Assembly: GCA_026770585.1 (NCBI GenBank)
Contig: MU647049.1
Coordinates: 168,928-181,355, forward strand
Length of the DNA stretch: 12,428 nt
Origin: Baffinella frigidus
Taxonomy: Eukaryota > Cryptophyceae > Cryptomonadales > Baffinellaceae
Direction: 5' to 3'
A program made the translations under genes and the position numbers. This document shows positions 5,939 through 11,966 of the stretch, piece after piece. The notes below the pieces were generated by a model. That model did not search any database. It was not told the DNA's origin and saw only the letters and a program-made list of their open reading frames with translations. How positions within the stretch are numbered: position 1 is the first letter of the stretch; each line of letters starts with the position of its first letter.

Positions 5939-5986
5939 GCCCCAGGGCACTACGTGAGCCACTTGGGAGGGCTGGTGGCTTGCCCC
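5901..5986. repeat. 43-bp perfect tandem duplication (2 copies)
   Basis: The unit starts AGGGCACTACGTGAGCC and ends GGCTTGCCCC, at 5901-5943 and 5944-5986. The copies are identical by eye, so the duplication is recent. It includes the right arm of the foldback element. Confidence 0.9.
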
Positions 5987-6132
5987 CTGGCATCCTCGCC
6001 GCTCTCGCTGTTGAGCGCGTCGGGCCACACGGCTCGACGCACGGTCAGAACCAGCCGGCGAGTCTCGCACTGAATCCAGTAATAAATACACGATCCATTT
6101 GCCCCCTCGCTGTCCGACTCCGTGTTGTTTGA

Positions 6133-6358
6133 TCAGTGTTTCGGTGCTTTGGTGGTGCTTTTACAACGGCCAGATTTCAAATCTCGCCCTTCCCGTCCGG
6201 GGAGACTGGTGACGCACATGCAGACGTATTTCTCGGAATTTTTGTGTCTCGTTTCTCGGACAATTTCTCGAGTCTCGAGATTTCTCGAGTCTCGGACCCA
6301 ACTTCTCGAACTCAAAGACAGATTTGAGATTTCTAGATTCATCTGGCCGTTGAAATCT
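6133..6358. repeat. Non-coding stretch with TTTCTCG reiterations
   Basis: TTTCTCGG/TTTCTCGA recurs between about 6228 and 6310. ATTTCTCGAGTCTCG occurs twice, at 6263-6277 and 6280-6294 (period 17). The open frames here are short and carry the repeat; I do not take them as genes. Confidence 0.5.
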
Positions 6359-6575
6359 GGAAAGGTCACGCGGGAGTGTGTATCATACATCTATCTGAAG
6401 GTCGCGCATGACTTTTAAGTAAAAGATTCCCCCTTGGGTCACGCGGGAGTGTGTATCTTATTTCTAAATCGGTCCATTTGGACATGTTTGTCAAATGGTG
6501 TCATCAAATGTCATCAAAATGGCATGTGATGACATGTGGCTGACATAAGATGACCCTGCCCCGCGTGACCTTTCC
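6359..6575. mobile_element. Inverted-repeat element with ends GGAAAGGTCACGCGGG
   Basis: GGAAAGGTCACGCGGG (6359-6374) is perfectly inverted at 6560-6575 (CCCGCGTGACCTTTCC). The left motif recurs directly at 6437-6458 (GGTCACGCGGGAGTGTGTATC), and the DNA next to it (TATCTTAT) is mirrored near the right end (ATAAGAT, 6545-6551). So either the left arm was duplicated or a shorter element, about 6436-6575, sits beside a solo arm. The interior reiterates TGTCATCAAA/TGATGACA. No ORF. No clear target duplication. Confidence 0.6.
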
Positions 6576-7030
6576 TTTTTTTTTTGGTCAGCACACCCAT
6601 TACGCCCCGGTGTATTATTATTTTATATCCCAACCGGTGCGATCTCGTGGCGGTCCGCCTCGTCTCGTCTGAGAGAGGACGTGATGATGCGCTTTACAGT
6701 TCCGTCAGATCCGCGTTCCTACTAGAGCCATTGGATTCTCGTAGTTTCCCGGCCCCGGGCGCCTTGGTCGGATAGCTATCCGTCATGAACCTGGATATGA
6801 ACCTGGAGGTTCATGACGGAGGTTCATGACGAATGAGTGTCAAGTTTGACACTTACGAACAATAGAAACATAGACGGCTGCAGTAAAGTCGATGAAAGTG
6901 TTCTCTACAGGTCGCAAGGCCTTCTAAAAATGAGGACACACCTCCAAACCAAAGCAAATACCCCTTGGGTCAGCTGGGGGGTTGTTTTCTGTTGATGACG
7001 GAGCATAAGAATCCCACTGTGAAAGGCTGA
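6576..7030. other. Intergenic DNA upstream of the 7100 gene, with hairpins
   Basis: Starts with a T9 run. Holds a perfect 14-bp stem TCCGTCATGAACCT / AGGTTCATGACGGA (6779-6820), whose right arm is partly repeated at 6821-6832 (GGTTCATGACGA), and the palindrome AGTGTCAAGTTTGACACT (6836-6853). These could be operator-like sites or MITE relics. No TATA box is evident. The region from about 6860 probably contains the promoter and 5' UTR of the gene at 7100, which is inference from position only. Confidence 0.45.
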
Positions 7031-7099
7031 CTCCACTACATCAGACGACATAAAACTTTCCACGGTAGACGGCACGAGCGGAGTCGACGCCAACACGCG

Positions 7100-7747
7100 A
7101 TGGTCATAGACACACAGACGCAGAGCGTGCCCATGCGGGACTCTCTCCACAGCGTGGAGAACAAGGTCGCCGACACCTTCGACAGCTTCGTGGTCCGCGC
7201 ACCGAAAATCACGCTCCTCTCGACCAAGACCGTCAGCGACAACACAAGCACCTCCACGCCCGCAGCCCGGCACCCGCAGATCCCTATGCGCGCGTCCTCG
7301 CTGCCCATCTGCTTCGAGCCGTCCGCGCCATCCTCGTCCGAGACCGCCCGCGATCAGCTCACCAACGACAACACGCGGCGCCTCCCCCCGACCGCTATGA
7401 GGGGGTCCCTCGCTGAGGAGAAGGACTCGGGCAAGATCCCGGTCAGGGCAGCAATCCTGGCGCTGCGCCGCGCGGTCGCCTTCGCGGACCAGCTGCAGAG
7501 CGAGAGGAAGGTGCTAGCGAGAGACGCGAGAGAGGAAGAAAAGGATCAGGCCCCATCGCGGCGCCTGAGCCTCGAACGCGACACCACCTCGACCGTGACG
7601 CCGGCTTCGCACGCCACCGTCAACAACACCTCTTCGCGTCGGCTCTCTCCCGACCCCGTCCTCGAGCAAGGACATCGAGAAGGCGGTGGCGCGGCACGCG
7701 GCAAAGTTTGTTTGTTCCTCCGGGTGGTGCTTGGTTGGGTGGGATAA
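7100..7747 (+). CDS. Hypothetical Ser/Thr-rich protein with an apparent 3' frameshift
   Basis: This is the only frame in the window with sustained coding character: third positions strongly G/C (GAG AAC AAG GTC GCC GAC ACC TTC GAC AGC TTC) over about 190 codons. ATG 7100 lies in a good context (GCGATGG). The frame is open upstream to 7031, so a spliced upstream exon is possible. Residues 1-120 are Ser/Thr/Pro-rich and probably disordered. About residues 114-150 look helical or coiled-coil (ALRRAVAFADQL, then SERKVLARDAREEEKD). Two RRLS motifs (SRRLSLE, SRRLSPD) resemble basophilic kinase sites. Near 7645-7665 coding character moves to the next frame, which reads SSKDIEKAVARHAAKF and ends at TAA 7812-7814; the nominal tail to 7747 is probably not the real C-terminus. 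An indel, a sequencing error in a C run, or a missed intron could explain this. Family unknown. Confidence 0.65.
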   Translation: MVIDTQTQSVPMRDSLHSVENKVADTFDSFVVRAPKITLLSTKTVSDNTSTSTPAARHPQIPMRASSLPICFEPSAPSSSETARDQLTNDNTRRLPPTAMRGSLAEEKDSGKIPVRAAILALRRAVAFADQLQSERKVLARDAREEEKDQAPSRRLSLERDTTSTVTPASHATVNNTSSRRLSPDPVLEQGHREGGGAARGKVCLFLRVVLGWVG

Positions 7748-7814
7748 GTGGCGCAAAGGAGGAGCACGTAGGGCCTCGGATGGGGAGCAAACAGGCCAGC
7801 CAAGTTGGTTTTAA
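7662..7814 (+). CDS. Likely true 3' end of the 7100 gene in the shifted frame
   Basis: The codons TCG AGC AAG GAC ATC GAG AAG GCG GTG GCG CGG CAC GCG GCA AAG keep the GC3 bias of the gene and encode SSKDIEKAVARHAAK, a helix-forming peptide. The nominal frame here loses the bias. After about 7707 the bias fades (GCAAAGTTTGTTTG), so the exact end is uncertain; TAA is at 7812. Confidence 0.45.
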   Translation, partial: SSKDIEKAVARHAAKFVCSSGWCLVGWDKWRKGGARRASDGEQTGQPSWF

Positions 7815-7918
7815 GCAAGGTCTCTTTCGCGTGGGGGGCAGGGTGGCACACGTCTCTAGGGAAAGTGCTGAGACGCAGATTCGGTGGTGTGCAAACACGG
7901 CCGTGTTGACATTGATAC

Positions 7919-7924
7919 AATAAA
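7919..7924 (+). terminator. Poly(A) signal AATAAA
   Basis: Canonical AATAAA about 105 bp beyond the shifted-frame stop, within an AT-richer stretch (TTGATACAATAAAGATGATAC, here divided as TTGATAC and AATAAAGATGATAC). It fits the 3' end of the 7100 transcript. A GA-rich run follows. Confidence 0.5.
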
Positions 7925-8255
7925 GATGATACAATAGAGAGAGAGAGCCAGAGCTGTTTCGCTTGCCCGCTACCGAGCGAGGACGGGACACGATTTTAAA
8001 AACTTTAACCTGAATCCTGAAGGAAATGGACTTTTAAAATGAAAAGCCAGGACCGGAATCCCGGTCCTGACTGTCTTATATGTGCCGAGTTGGCTCGACA
8101 GCGGGTCGAGCTCACGTCTCCCAGCTTGTCTGACTCACTCGGGTTCAACGAGTATTCTTAAAAGCTGTTTTTCAGTTGTTCACCCCACAAACTGGCCCGA
8201 ACTGCAATCAGTTTTGCAAATTGTTTGGCGTCAGTCAACCAGTTTTGTGAATTGG
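7925..8255. other. No gene seen; small hairpin at 8048-8069
   Basis: The hairpin is a perfect 9-bp stem CAGGACCGG-AATC-CCGGTCCTG. Around it are AT-rich segments (GATTTTAAAAACTTTAACC, GACTTTTAAAATG) and reiterations of CAGTTTTGYRAATTG near 8210-8253. No coding bias on either strand. Confidence 0.45.
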
Positions 8256-8375
8256 TAAGGGCTACCTCGCCCATAAGAAACTGCCACCCCCCTAAGACCC
8301 CAATAGGGCCCTAGGAATAGCCCTACTGTAGGGTCCAAGGTGGGGACGGTTTCTTACGAGCGAGGTACCCCTGCA
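8256..8375. mobile_element. Family B element, copy 6, diverged
   Basis: TAAGGGCTACCTCGCCCATA ... TTACGAGCGAGGTACCCCTG, then CA instead of TA. The core is typical (ATAGGGCCCTAGGAATAG...CTACTGTAGGGTCC). This is the most degraded B copy. Confidence 0.8.
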
Positions 8376-8376
8376 C

Positions 8377-8500
8377 GGGCCAGCCAGGTGATACATGGCG
8401 CAGTCGGCACCTTCTCGACACCCTTGCTCTCAACCCTGAAGAAATTTAATGGACAACCTCAAACTCTTGCTCTCAATCCTCGTCTTGAGCCCACGCCCGA
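8377..8500 (+). repeat. Repeat D, copy 1
   Basis: GGGCCAGCCAGGTGATACATGG, split here as GGGCCAGCCAGG and TGATACATGG, then CACCTTCTCGACA, CTTGCTCTCAACCCTGA, AAATTTAATGGA and CTCAATCCTCGTCTTGAGCC. Copy 2 is at 8662-8829 in the same order with an extra hairpin. Each D copy begins directly after a TIR element (B copy 6 and C copy 2). Confidence 0.75.
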
Positions 8501-8557
8501 ACTCGCGAAGGCGCGAGTTATTCGCGAGTACATGTACCTGGTGTGTGCGAGTGTATA

Positions 8558-8661
8558 TACCCCTTAAGTGGCGAGTAGGCTCATACGCCCTACGGTAGGG
8601 CCCTAGGACCTGCCTATGGCGAGTTAGGGCGAATATTCGCCCGTCCGCCACTTAAGGGATA
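8558..8661. mobile_element. Family C element, copy 2, intact
   Basis: TA + CCCCTTAAGTGGCGAG at the left, GTCCGCCACTTAAGGGA + TA at the right, 104 bp in all. The core ACGCCCTACGGTAGGGCCC TAGG and GGGCGAATATTCGCCC is palindromic and shares GTAGGGCCCTAGG with families A and B. No ORF. It serves as the uninterrupted reference for the broken copy at 3646-4096. Confidence 0.8.
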
Positions 8662-8829
8662 GGCCAGCCCGGTGATGCATGGCTCTGTCGCCACCTTTTC
8701 GACATCACTCAAACCTCGTCTCGTGGGCTAGAGACGAGGGTTGAATGACACACTTGCTCTCAACCATGATCAAATTTATTGGATACCCCCACAATCTTGC
8801 CCTCAATCCTCGTCTTCAGCCCACGCCCA
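8662..8829 (+). repeat. Repeat D, copy 2, with hairpin insertion
   Basis: Matches copy 1 (GGCCAGCCCGGTGATGCATGG; CACCTTTTCGACA; CTTGCTCTCAACCATGA; CTCAATCCTCGTCTTCAGCC). About 45 bp absent from copy 1 lie between the second and third blocks. They centre on an inverted repeat TCAAACCTCGTCTC / GAGACGAGGGTTGA (8709-8744). Confidence 0.75.
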
Positions 8830-8920
8830 GTCCCCCCCATCCCCACCCTCCGCCCCCTCTCCCTCCCTCTCCCTCTCTCTCTCTCGCTCGCCCCCCCCCC
8901 TATCTCCTTTCTTATCCAGA
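8830..8920. repeat. C-rich and CT microsatellite
   Basis: CCCCCATCCCCACC followed by CCTCTCCCTCCCTCTCC, a pure CT run near 8873-8884 and a C10 run. The proline- and serine-rich open frames on the plus strand are translations of it. Confidence 0.8.
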
Positions 8921-9175
8921 GACTGGTCTCCTACCCCCCTCGCCGCGCTCCTCTCCCCTCCCGGCTCCTCCCGTGGCCGGTCTCTTGCCTGGCCCGTTGG
9001 CCGGTCTCCTGGCTGGTGACCGGGCTGGTGTTCTCCAGGCTCCTCCCGTCGCCGGTCTCTTTGCTGGTGTGCGGGCTGCTGCCCCGACCGGTCTCCTAAC
9101 CGTTCATCTACCCGGTCTCCTACCCGATCTCCTGGTTTAGACCAGTCTCCTGATTTAGGCCGGTCTCCTGGATGT
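8921..9175. repeat. Degenerate minisatellite, core CCGGTCTCCT
   Basis: CYGGTCTCYT recurs at irregular spacing (near 8924, 8978, 9002, 9051, 9088, 9112, 9124, 9141 and 9159), with companions CCTGGCTGG and GGCTCCTCCCGT. The minus strand reads as repeated Gly-Asp-Arg (GGAGACCGG), within a long low-complexity open frame (9282 to 8803) that continues open upstream through a Glu-rich tract. I treat that frame as repeat-derived; a repetitive Arg/Asp/Glu-rich protein cannot be excluded. Confidence 0.65.
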
Positions 9176-9430
9176 CCGGAAGCCCAATCCGGAGCACACC
9201 CCTCGCCCCTCCCCGGCGTGCGCATACGCAACCGCTCCCCGGACCCCTCCAGCCTCATTCCCCGCACCCCCCTCATCTCCATGTCGCCCCCTCGCTTGCC
9301 AGAGTCTTCTTCTTCCCCAGACTCTCCTTCCTCCTCCTCCGCGGTTCTCCTGGGTAGTGGGGGGGGGTGCTTCAGCGGGGGGGGGGTAAGGGAGGGATAG
9401 GGTAGTGGTGTGGGTGGTAGGGGAGATGGG
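9176..9430. other. C-rich then G-rich low-complexity DNA
   Basis: C-rich to about 9330 with CTTCTTCTTCC and CTCCTCCTCC runs, then G runs (about 9359-9367 and 9379-9387) leading into the telomere-type array. No supported gene. Confidence 0.5.
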
Positions 9431-10290
9431 GTAGAGGTTTAGGGTTTAGGGTTTAGGGTTTAGTGTTAGGGGTTTGGAGTTTGGGGTTGGGGTTTGGGGT
9501 TTAGTGTTTAGTGTTTAGTGTTGAGCGTTTAGCGTTGAGTGTTTAGTGTTTAGCGTTTAGCCGGGGGGGGGTGAAGACATCTCAATGATCTGGCGAGTTT
9601 TGTGGTTTAGTGTTTCGTGTTTCGTGTTTCGTGTTTAGTGTTTAGTGTTCAGTGTTCAGTGTTCAGTGTTCAGTGTTTAGTGTTTGAGTGTTTAGGGTTT
9701 AGCCTCGAGGGGAGGTGGAGACCTCTCGATGTTCTGGCGGGTGCGACGCGTGAGCTCTCCGAGGGCTGCGCTGCGCAGATTCTCGGTGCTGTTTCGGGTT
9801 TACGCGTTTGGGGTGTGGGGTTTGGGGTTTGAGGTTTGGGGTTTGAGGTTTGGGGTGTGGTGTTTGGTGTTTGGTGTTTGGTGTTTGGTGTTTGGTGTTT
9901 GGTGTTTGGTGTTTGGTGTTTGGAGTTTGGAGTTTGGAGTTTCGTGTTTCGGGTGTAGGGTTTATTGTTTCGGGTTTCGGGCACCTGTTGGTGTTTGGTG
10001 GTGTTTGGTGTCTGAAGTTTCGGTTTTAGGTTTTCGGTTTTGGGGTTTCATAGGGTACCTTAGGCGCTCATGTTGCTGGCCGGGCGAGAGAGATCCGGGG
10101 TAGCGTGAGAGAAACCCCACCAGGATTTGGTGTTTGGCATTCGGCATTTGGCATATGGTGTTTGGTGTTTGGTGTTTGGTGTTTGGTGTTTGGTGTTTGG
10201 TGCTTGGAGTTTCGAATGTCGGGTTTCGGGTTTCGGGTTTCGGGTTTCGAATTTCGGTTTTCGGTTTTCGGTTTTCGGTTTCCGGTTTTC
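9431..10290. repeat. TTTAGGG telomere-type array with blocks of variant heptamers
   Basis: Three perfect TTTAGGG units at 9438-9458 are followed by blocks, each built from its own variant: TTTAGTG and TTTAGCG (9500-9560), TTTCGTG then TTCAGTG (9610-9680), TTTGGGG/TTTGAGG (9810-9858), TTTGGTG (about 9860-9925 and 10150-10200), TTTCGGG (10215-10245) and TTTTCGG (10253-10285). The G-rich strand reads left to right, opposite to the arrays at 1350-1790. Long Phe/Val/Trp/Gly-rich open frames here are translations of the heptamers. Confidence 0.85.
9571..9743 (+). repeat. Duplicated spacer G within the array (2 copies, 144 bp apart)
   Basis: GTGAAGACATCTCAATGATC plus TGGCGAGTT (9571-9599) recurs as GTGGAGACCTCTCGATGTTC plus TGGCGGGTG (9715-9743). 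Each is preceded by a heptamer block, so heptamers and spacer were copied together. Confidence 0.65.
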
Positions 10291-10372
10291 GGGTTTGATA
10301 GGGTACCTGAGTCGCTCATGCTGCTGGCCGGGCGGAAGCGAGCCAGGGTAGCGCGCGAGAAACGCCACCAGG
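10044..10372 (+). repeat. Duplicated spacer F (2 copies, about 248 bp apart)
   Basis: Copy 1 at 10044-10124 and copy 2 at 10291-10372 share ATAGGGTACCT, CGCTCATG, TGCTGGCCGGGCG, GGGTAGCG, GAGAAAC and CCACCAGG. Heptamer blocks lie between them. Together they look like a higher-order repeat of about 248 bp. Confidence 0.75.
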
Positions 10373-10490
10373 CCTCTGCAAGGGGGGGGGAGAGCGTCAG
10401 GAGGTGTTAGGTTGCGAGCCTCGCCACACGTACGCCCCCGGGGGGGGCGAACGGCAAAGAGTTGCAGGGGGTTCTTGGGCGTGCGAGGGT
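10373..10490. other. G-rich unique DNA, nothing recognised
   Basis: Contains G8 and C5G7 runs and no convincing ORF. Confidence 0.4.
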
Positions 10491-11010
10491 TGGGAGATGG
10501 GGGGGGACGCACGCGCGGTTGAGGGCCTGGATCTCACCCTAGACCCTAAACCTACCCCTAAACCCTACCGGCGTGTGTCCCGGGTTTAGGTTGGAGCAGG
10601 GGGGGGGGCGCACGCGCGGTTGAGGGCTTGGATCTCACCCTAGACCCTAAACCTAACCCTTAAAGACGTGTGTCCCGGGTTTAGGTGGGAGGTTGGGGGG
10701 GAACGCACGCGCAGCTGGAGGCTTGGATCTCGCCGCGGGGCGGGAGGAAGCCCAGAGAGAGGCAGAGCTAGCGCTACCAAGCTCCAACCTAGGCGGTGAA
10801 TAGACTATTTGCCACCAAGCTAGGCAGTGAATGGACTATTCTCAAGTGGACATGCTGGATGTGCGGTACAAATCCGCCAACTTCGGAGCGGGGAAGATTG
10901 GTGAGCCCAAATGGACTGGGGCAGAGGTGGGAGGTTGGGGGGGGACGCACGCGCGGCTGGAGGCTTGGATTTCGCCGCGGGGCGGGAGGAACCCCGACAC
11001 CCCCCTGCCG
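10491..11010 (+). repeat. Four copies of a G-run unit with core ACGCACGCGCGG
   Basis: Cores lie at about 10507, 10609, 10703 and 10944. Each has a G7-G10 run before it and GGAGGCTTGGATCTC- or GAGGGCYTGGATCTC-like sequence after it. Units 1 and 2 then carry ACCCTAGACCCTAAACCT and, further on, CCCGGGTTTAGGT, that is, C-strand and G-strand heptamer pieces facing each other. Units 3 and 4 carry CGCCGCGGGGCGGGAGGA instead. Unit 4 leads straight into the CATTC-rich array. Confidence 0.75.
10831..10900 (+). CDS. Candidate exon, MDYSQVDMLDVRYKSANFG...
   Basis: ATG at 10831 opens MDYSQVDMLDVRYKSANFG followed by AGKI. Third positions favour G/C (GTG GAC ATG CTG GAT GTG CGG TAC AAA TCC GCC AAC TTC GGA GCG). 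The block ends at a good donor, ATTG|GTGAGC (GT at 10901). The first codons lie in a local duplication: GGTGAATAGACTATT at 10795-10809 is repeated as AGTGAATGGACTATT at 10826-10840, so the start may be repeat-derived. It lies between G-run units 3 and 4. No family recognised; it may be an exon relic carried within the repeat. Confidence 0.35.
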
Positions 11011-11806
11011 TCATTCCAACACCATTCAGATGCCAATAAACACCATCACTCTATGCCCATACAATGTATGGTAATGTCATTCAACACGCGGTCATTCTAC
11101 GACCATAAAATGTCTGTCTGCCGAGCACTGCGGGAGGAAGCCCGACACCCCCCTGCCGTCATGCCACCACCATTCAGATGCCATTCCACGATAAGAGAAT
11201 GTCTTTGCACCGAGCAATTCACAATAAGTACAGGAAATAACCCCGACACCCCCCCCCTACCGTCATGTCAACACCGTTCAGATGTCAATCGCCGCCATTC
11301 AACAAAATCCAGATCCAGGCGTCATTCCACCACCAGTCAGGTGTCATTCCACGATAATAGAATGTCTTTGTACCGAGCAATTCTTAATAAGTAGAGGAAA
11401 GAAGACCGACACGGCCCTGCCGTCATTCCAACACCGTCATTCACACCATCCGCGACCACACAATTTAAACACCATCCACGACCATAGCATTAAACACCAT
11501 TCCACGAACATAAAAAGTCATTGCAACACCATTCAGATGTCATTCGCCAGAAATCATGCCACCATTCAACACCGTCATTCCACGGTTAACAAGACGTCTT
11601 GGTACCGAGCAATTCTTGATTAGTTCTGGAACCCCGACACACCCCTGTCGTCATTCCAACCAGATGTCATTACGTGAGCAATTCTCAATCAGTACTACGG
11701 AAATAGATGGACTGATCTGCGAAGCTTACTGTGTTAACCCCGACACCCCCCTGCCGCCTGTCATTTCAACACCAACATTAAACATCCGCCCGACCGTATA
11801 CGATAC
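10993..11806 (+). repeat. Degenerate modular array, six CCCGACAC-headed units, CATTC-rich
   Basis: Unit heads (CCCGACACCCCCCTGCCGTC or near) lie at about 10993, 11141, 11242, 11405, 11633 and 11739, so unit length varies from about 101 to 228 bp. Recurrent modules are AACACCATTCAGATG, GTCATTCCACGATAATAG, AATGTCTTTG, TACCGAGCAATTCTTAATAA and AGTAGAGGAA. Units differ by how many CATTC/CACCATC modules they hold. Open plus-strand frames here are repeat translations. Spacing is too irregular and the repeat too degenerate for a CRISPR array. A remnant (AACACCATCCAGGTGTCATG) at about 12021-12040 shows that the array extends beyond the element at 11807-11961. Confidence 0.8.
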
Positions 11807-11966
11807 CTAGCTCTGTTCTACTCAGATTTGGGCTCCCCATCAATTCGCCCCCCCCCCCCATTTTAAAGGTAAATTTTGACGCCCCCCCATGAAATTTACC
11901 CGTAAAATGGGGGGGGGGGGGCGAATTTATGGGGACCGAAATCCGAGTGGGACGGAGCTAGGATAC
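11802..11966. mobile_element. 155-bp inverted-repeat element with poly-C/poly-G arms
   Basis: The arms 11807-11876 and 11892-11961 mirror each other: CTAGCTCTGTTCTACTCAGA / inverse of CTAGCTCCGTCCCACTCGGA, then GGCTCCCCAT, AATTCGCC, a C12-C13 run, ATTTTA and GGTAAATTT. The 15-bp loop includes a C7 run. Direct repeats GATAC at 11802-11806 and 11962-11966 look like a 5-bp target duplication, although a 3-bp ATA with slightly longer arms (CCTAGCTC) is equally readable. No coding capacity. It is inserted in the CATTC-rich array. Confidence 0.75.

Larger units (their letters stand above)
5469..6132 (-). pseudogene. Broken minus-strand gene split by two inserted elements
   Basis: Three coding blocks lie in order on the minus strand. 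Block 1 (6132 to about 5987) is open and GC3-rich, reading NTESDSEGANGSCIYYW, then IQCETRRLVLTVRRAVWPDA, then LNSESGEDA. Block 2 (5768 to 5710) reads TEAAGADEDKKREYKTYVN. Block 3 (5542 to 5469) reads MNVREMLAVLGLDI-stop, then REKTKLERR-stop. A family A element separates blocks 2 and 3. Deleting it with one TA copy joins GTT AAT to ATG AAC in frame. Blocks 1 and 2 are separated by a foldback element and a 43-bp duplication. The in-frame TAG at 5499-5501 may be a CAG-to-TAG nonsense change, with the true stop at 5469-5471. Family not recognised; a charged helical protein is suggested. Block boundaries and any introns are inference. Confidence 0.55.

Noticed and set aside
6081-6086. AATAAA as a plus-strand poly(A) signal
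   Set aside because: It lies inside the minus-strand coding block and no plus-strand gene precedes it.
6905-7308. Minus-strand frames opposite the 7100 gene
   Set aside because: Shadow frames; the plus strand carries the codon bias.
8803-9282. Minus-strand 159-codon frame with Gly-Asp-Arg repeats, continuing open upstream through a Glu-rich tract
   Set aside because: Derived from the CCGGTCTCCT minisatellite, a CT run and repeat D; no ordered domain. Kept only as a remote possibility.
9617-10512. Long Phe/Val/Trp/Gly-rich plus frames and Thr/Pro/Lys/Asn-rich minus frames
   Set aside because: A 7-bp repeat read in any frame gives a 7-residue peptide repeat; these follow the heptamer array exactly.
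10993-11750. CRISPR-like alternation of repeats and spacers
   Set aside because: Unit spacing ranges from about 100 to 230 bp, repeats are degenerate and spacers are made of the same CATTC modules; the setting is also eukaryotic.
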